The translations under genes were made by a program, and so were the position numbers. 32,526 nt of DNA. It comes from JAAYJM01 sp964498585. GTDB lineage: Bacteria; Bacteroidota; Ignavibacteria; Kapaibacteriales; UBA2268. Below are positions 31,771 through 32,526 of this stretch, in pieces; position 1 is the first letter of the stretch, and each line of letters begins with the position of its first letter. Where the stretch lies: the NCBI GenBank assembly GCA_964498585.1, contig CAZCHH010000040.1, positions 1 through 32,526 of the forward strand. The letters are read 5' to 3'. The notes under the pieces were generated by a model, which worked only from the letters and a program-made list of their open reading frames with translations, did not search any database and had not been told where the DNA came from.

Positions 31771-31816
31771 TGAATAATTCATCCGATGACTTCCCAGTCA
31801 TCGGATGAATTATTCA
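31771..31816. repeat. ATTCATCCGATGACT hairpin, copy 3, 21-bp perfect stem
   Basis: The same hairpin as at 27780, here extended: 21 bases at 31771-31791 pair perfectly with 31796-31816 around TCCC. The outer TGAATA/TATTCA pairs are unique to this copy. It lies in the gene-free stretch 31596-32526. Confidence 0.7.
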
Positions 31817-32030
31817 GTAACGATTTTAGAATTTACTAAAAATTAGAGAAAAAACTTAGTTTTTTTACAGAATATTAAGCAAACCATTTATAATCAATAA
31901 CTACTGAATATTTTTTTAAATTTATGAATAATATAGGCTAATGACTAATAACCAATAATTAATAACTTACCTTACGAATTTCCCTCACGCTATTCATTAC
32001 CCATATATTTAAAACGTGCTTCTATTCTAT

Positions 32031-32190
32031 TTATCCCGTTAGGGATTTAATATTTGTAACAATGATTTTTGGAGTGCCTTTTTATTCCGTAGGAATTAAA
32101 TATTTAGTAGCTTTTTAAATATATAATCCCTACGGGATAAGAACAGTAAAGGATTTCACTTGTTACAAATATATAATTCCTACGGAATAA
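32031..32190. repeat. Nested inverted array of four REP-like palindromes
   Basis: Four palindromes: (a) ATCCCGTTAGGGATT with tail TAATATTTGTAACA at 32033, (b) ATTCCGTAGGAATT with tail AAATATTTA at 32084, (c) the complement type AATCCCTACGGGAT at 32125 and (d) AATTCCTACGGAAT at 32175 preceded by TTGTTACAAATATAT. a and d form an outer inverted pair with matching tails, b and c an inner pair. A fifth head, AATCCCTACGGG, lies at 32414-32426. a+b match 8877-8948. Rest of 31596-32526: AT-rich, no gene seen. Confidence 0.65.
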
Positions 32191-32267
32191 ATTCAGAACT
32201 ATTAATGTCTCGTAGTTTTTATTTCGCAATATATATTAATGAAGTTTATAAAAATATAGTAATAATC

Positions 32268-32332
32268 AATAACTCCCAAATAAGTTTGTGAGTTATTCTA
32301 TAATTAGAGTAACTCCATAATTTATTATGGAG
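32268..32332. repeat. Two adjacent hairpins
   Basis: AATAACTC/GAGTTATT (32268-32297, 14-base loop) and CTCCATAAT-tt-ATTATGGAG (32313-32332). The motif 'actcc/gagtta' is shared between them. No T-run and no adjacent gene; function unknown. Confidence 0.4.
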
Positions 32333-32526
32333 ATTAACTGCGCAATTATTCTTTACGGGTCAAATCTACTAACTCTTTTTTTTTCGCTATAGGGGCAAGG
32401 AGTTCTAAATATATAATCCCTACGGGTGGGGTGAAATAAATCTCGTATTTATCTAAAAAAAACTTCACTCCAAAAAATAAAATAACATCTTTTATTTGTA
32501 AAAATACCTTTTTATGTTATTGATAA

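Overview
The window is about 32.5 kb of AT-rich bacterial chromosome with no tRNA or rRNA genes. It most likely comes from a Gram-negative member of the Bacteroidota/Chlorobiota side of the tree (Ignavibacteria or Kapabacteria-like). The evidence is an LpxK lipid A kinase, three large secreted proteins ending in a type IX secretion (T9SS) sorting domain with PNPF/NPAED-type linkers, lipoproteins with a short lipobox, and a very high load of small palindromic repeats between genes. The lineage is an inference; there is no marker gene here to fix it.

Layout. 1-421 is a patch of short palindromic repeats. 422-2923 (-) is a seven-repeat SBBP surface protein with a T9SS tail. 3209-4591 (-) is a PLP beta-eliminating lyase whose specificity residues are those of tyrosine phenol-lyase, followed by two tandem intrinsic terminators. 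5081-8719 (+) is a run of lpxK, a lipid-anchored peptidase C26 (glutamine-amidotransferase fold), a DedA membrane protein and a YgjP-type metallopeptidase. 8720-9472 is a gene-free AT-rich stretch holding hairpins and a previously unannotated tandem array with an exact 21-bp period, directly upstream of an unknown 237-aa protein. 10225-10948 (-) is a HEPN/nucleotidyltransferase pair and 11122-12480 (-) a GT4 glycosyltransferase. 12635-12786 is a MITE-like element with perfect 30-bp inverted ends. 12979-14843 (-) is a translationally coupled ornithine carbamoyltransferase / carbamate kinase pair without arginine deiminase. Two more T9SS cargo proteins follow: an FG-GAP/VCBS propeller protein (15010-16611, +) and a 1435-aa eight-Fn3 protein (16895-21202, -). 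21449-23341 (+) is a fusion of an NrfD/HybB quinone-reactive membrane protein to a six-haem cytochrome c domain, followed by an unknown lipoprotein.

24.5-27.7 kb is a toxin-antitoxin island: VapBC-like, HigBA, HepT/MntA and a second, almost identical HigBA, all on the minus strand. Each module is separated from the next by a copy of one imperfect palindrome whose stem shows compensatory base changes. This cassette-like arrangement is the most interesting structure in the window. 27837-30102 (-) is an FAD-linked oxidase (GlcD family) preceded by an outer-membrane protein gene, divergent from a TrmH/SpoU rRNA methyltransferase (30125-30907, +). A RelE/antitoxin pair (31151-31595, -) and about 930 bp of gene-free, repeat-rich DNA close the window.

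Working together: the T9SS proteins are surface or secreted; the tyrosine phenol-lyase and the OTC/carbamate kinase pair suggest fermentative amino-acid catabolism (ammonium, pyruvate, and ATP from carbamoyl phosphate); and the NrfD-cytochrome fusion suggests anaerobic quinone-linked electron transfer. At least five separate repeat families occupy nearly every intergenic space, several showing covarying stems, which is consistent with REP/MITE-type elements mobilised in trans.
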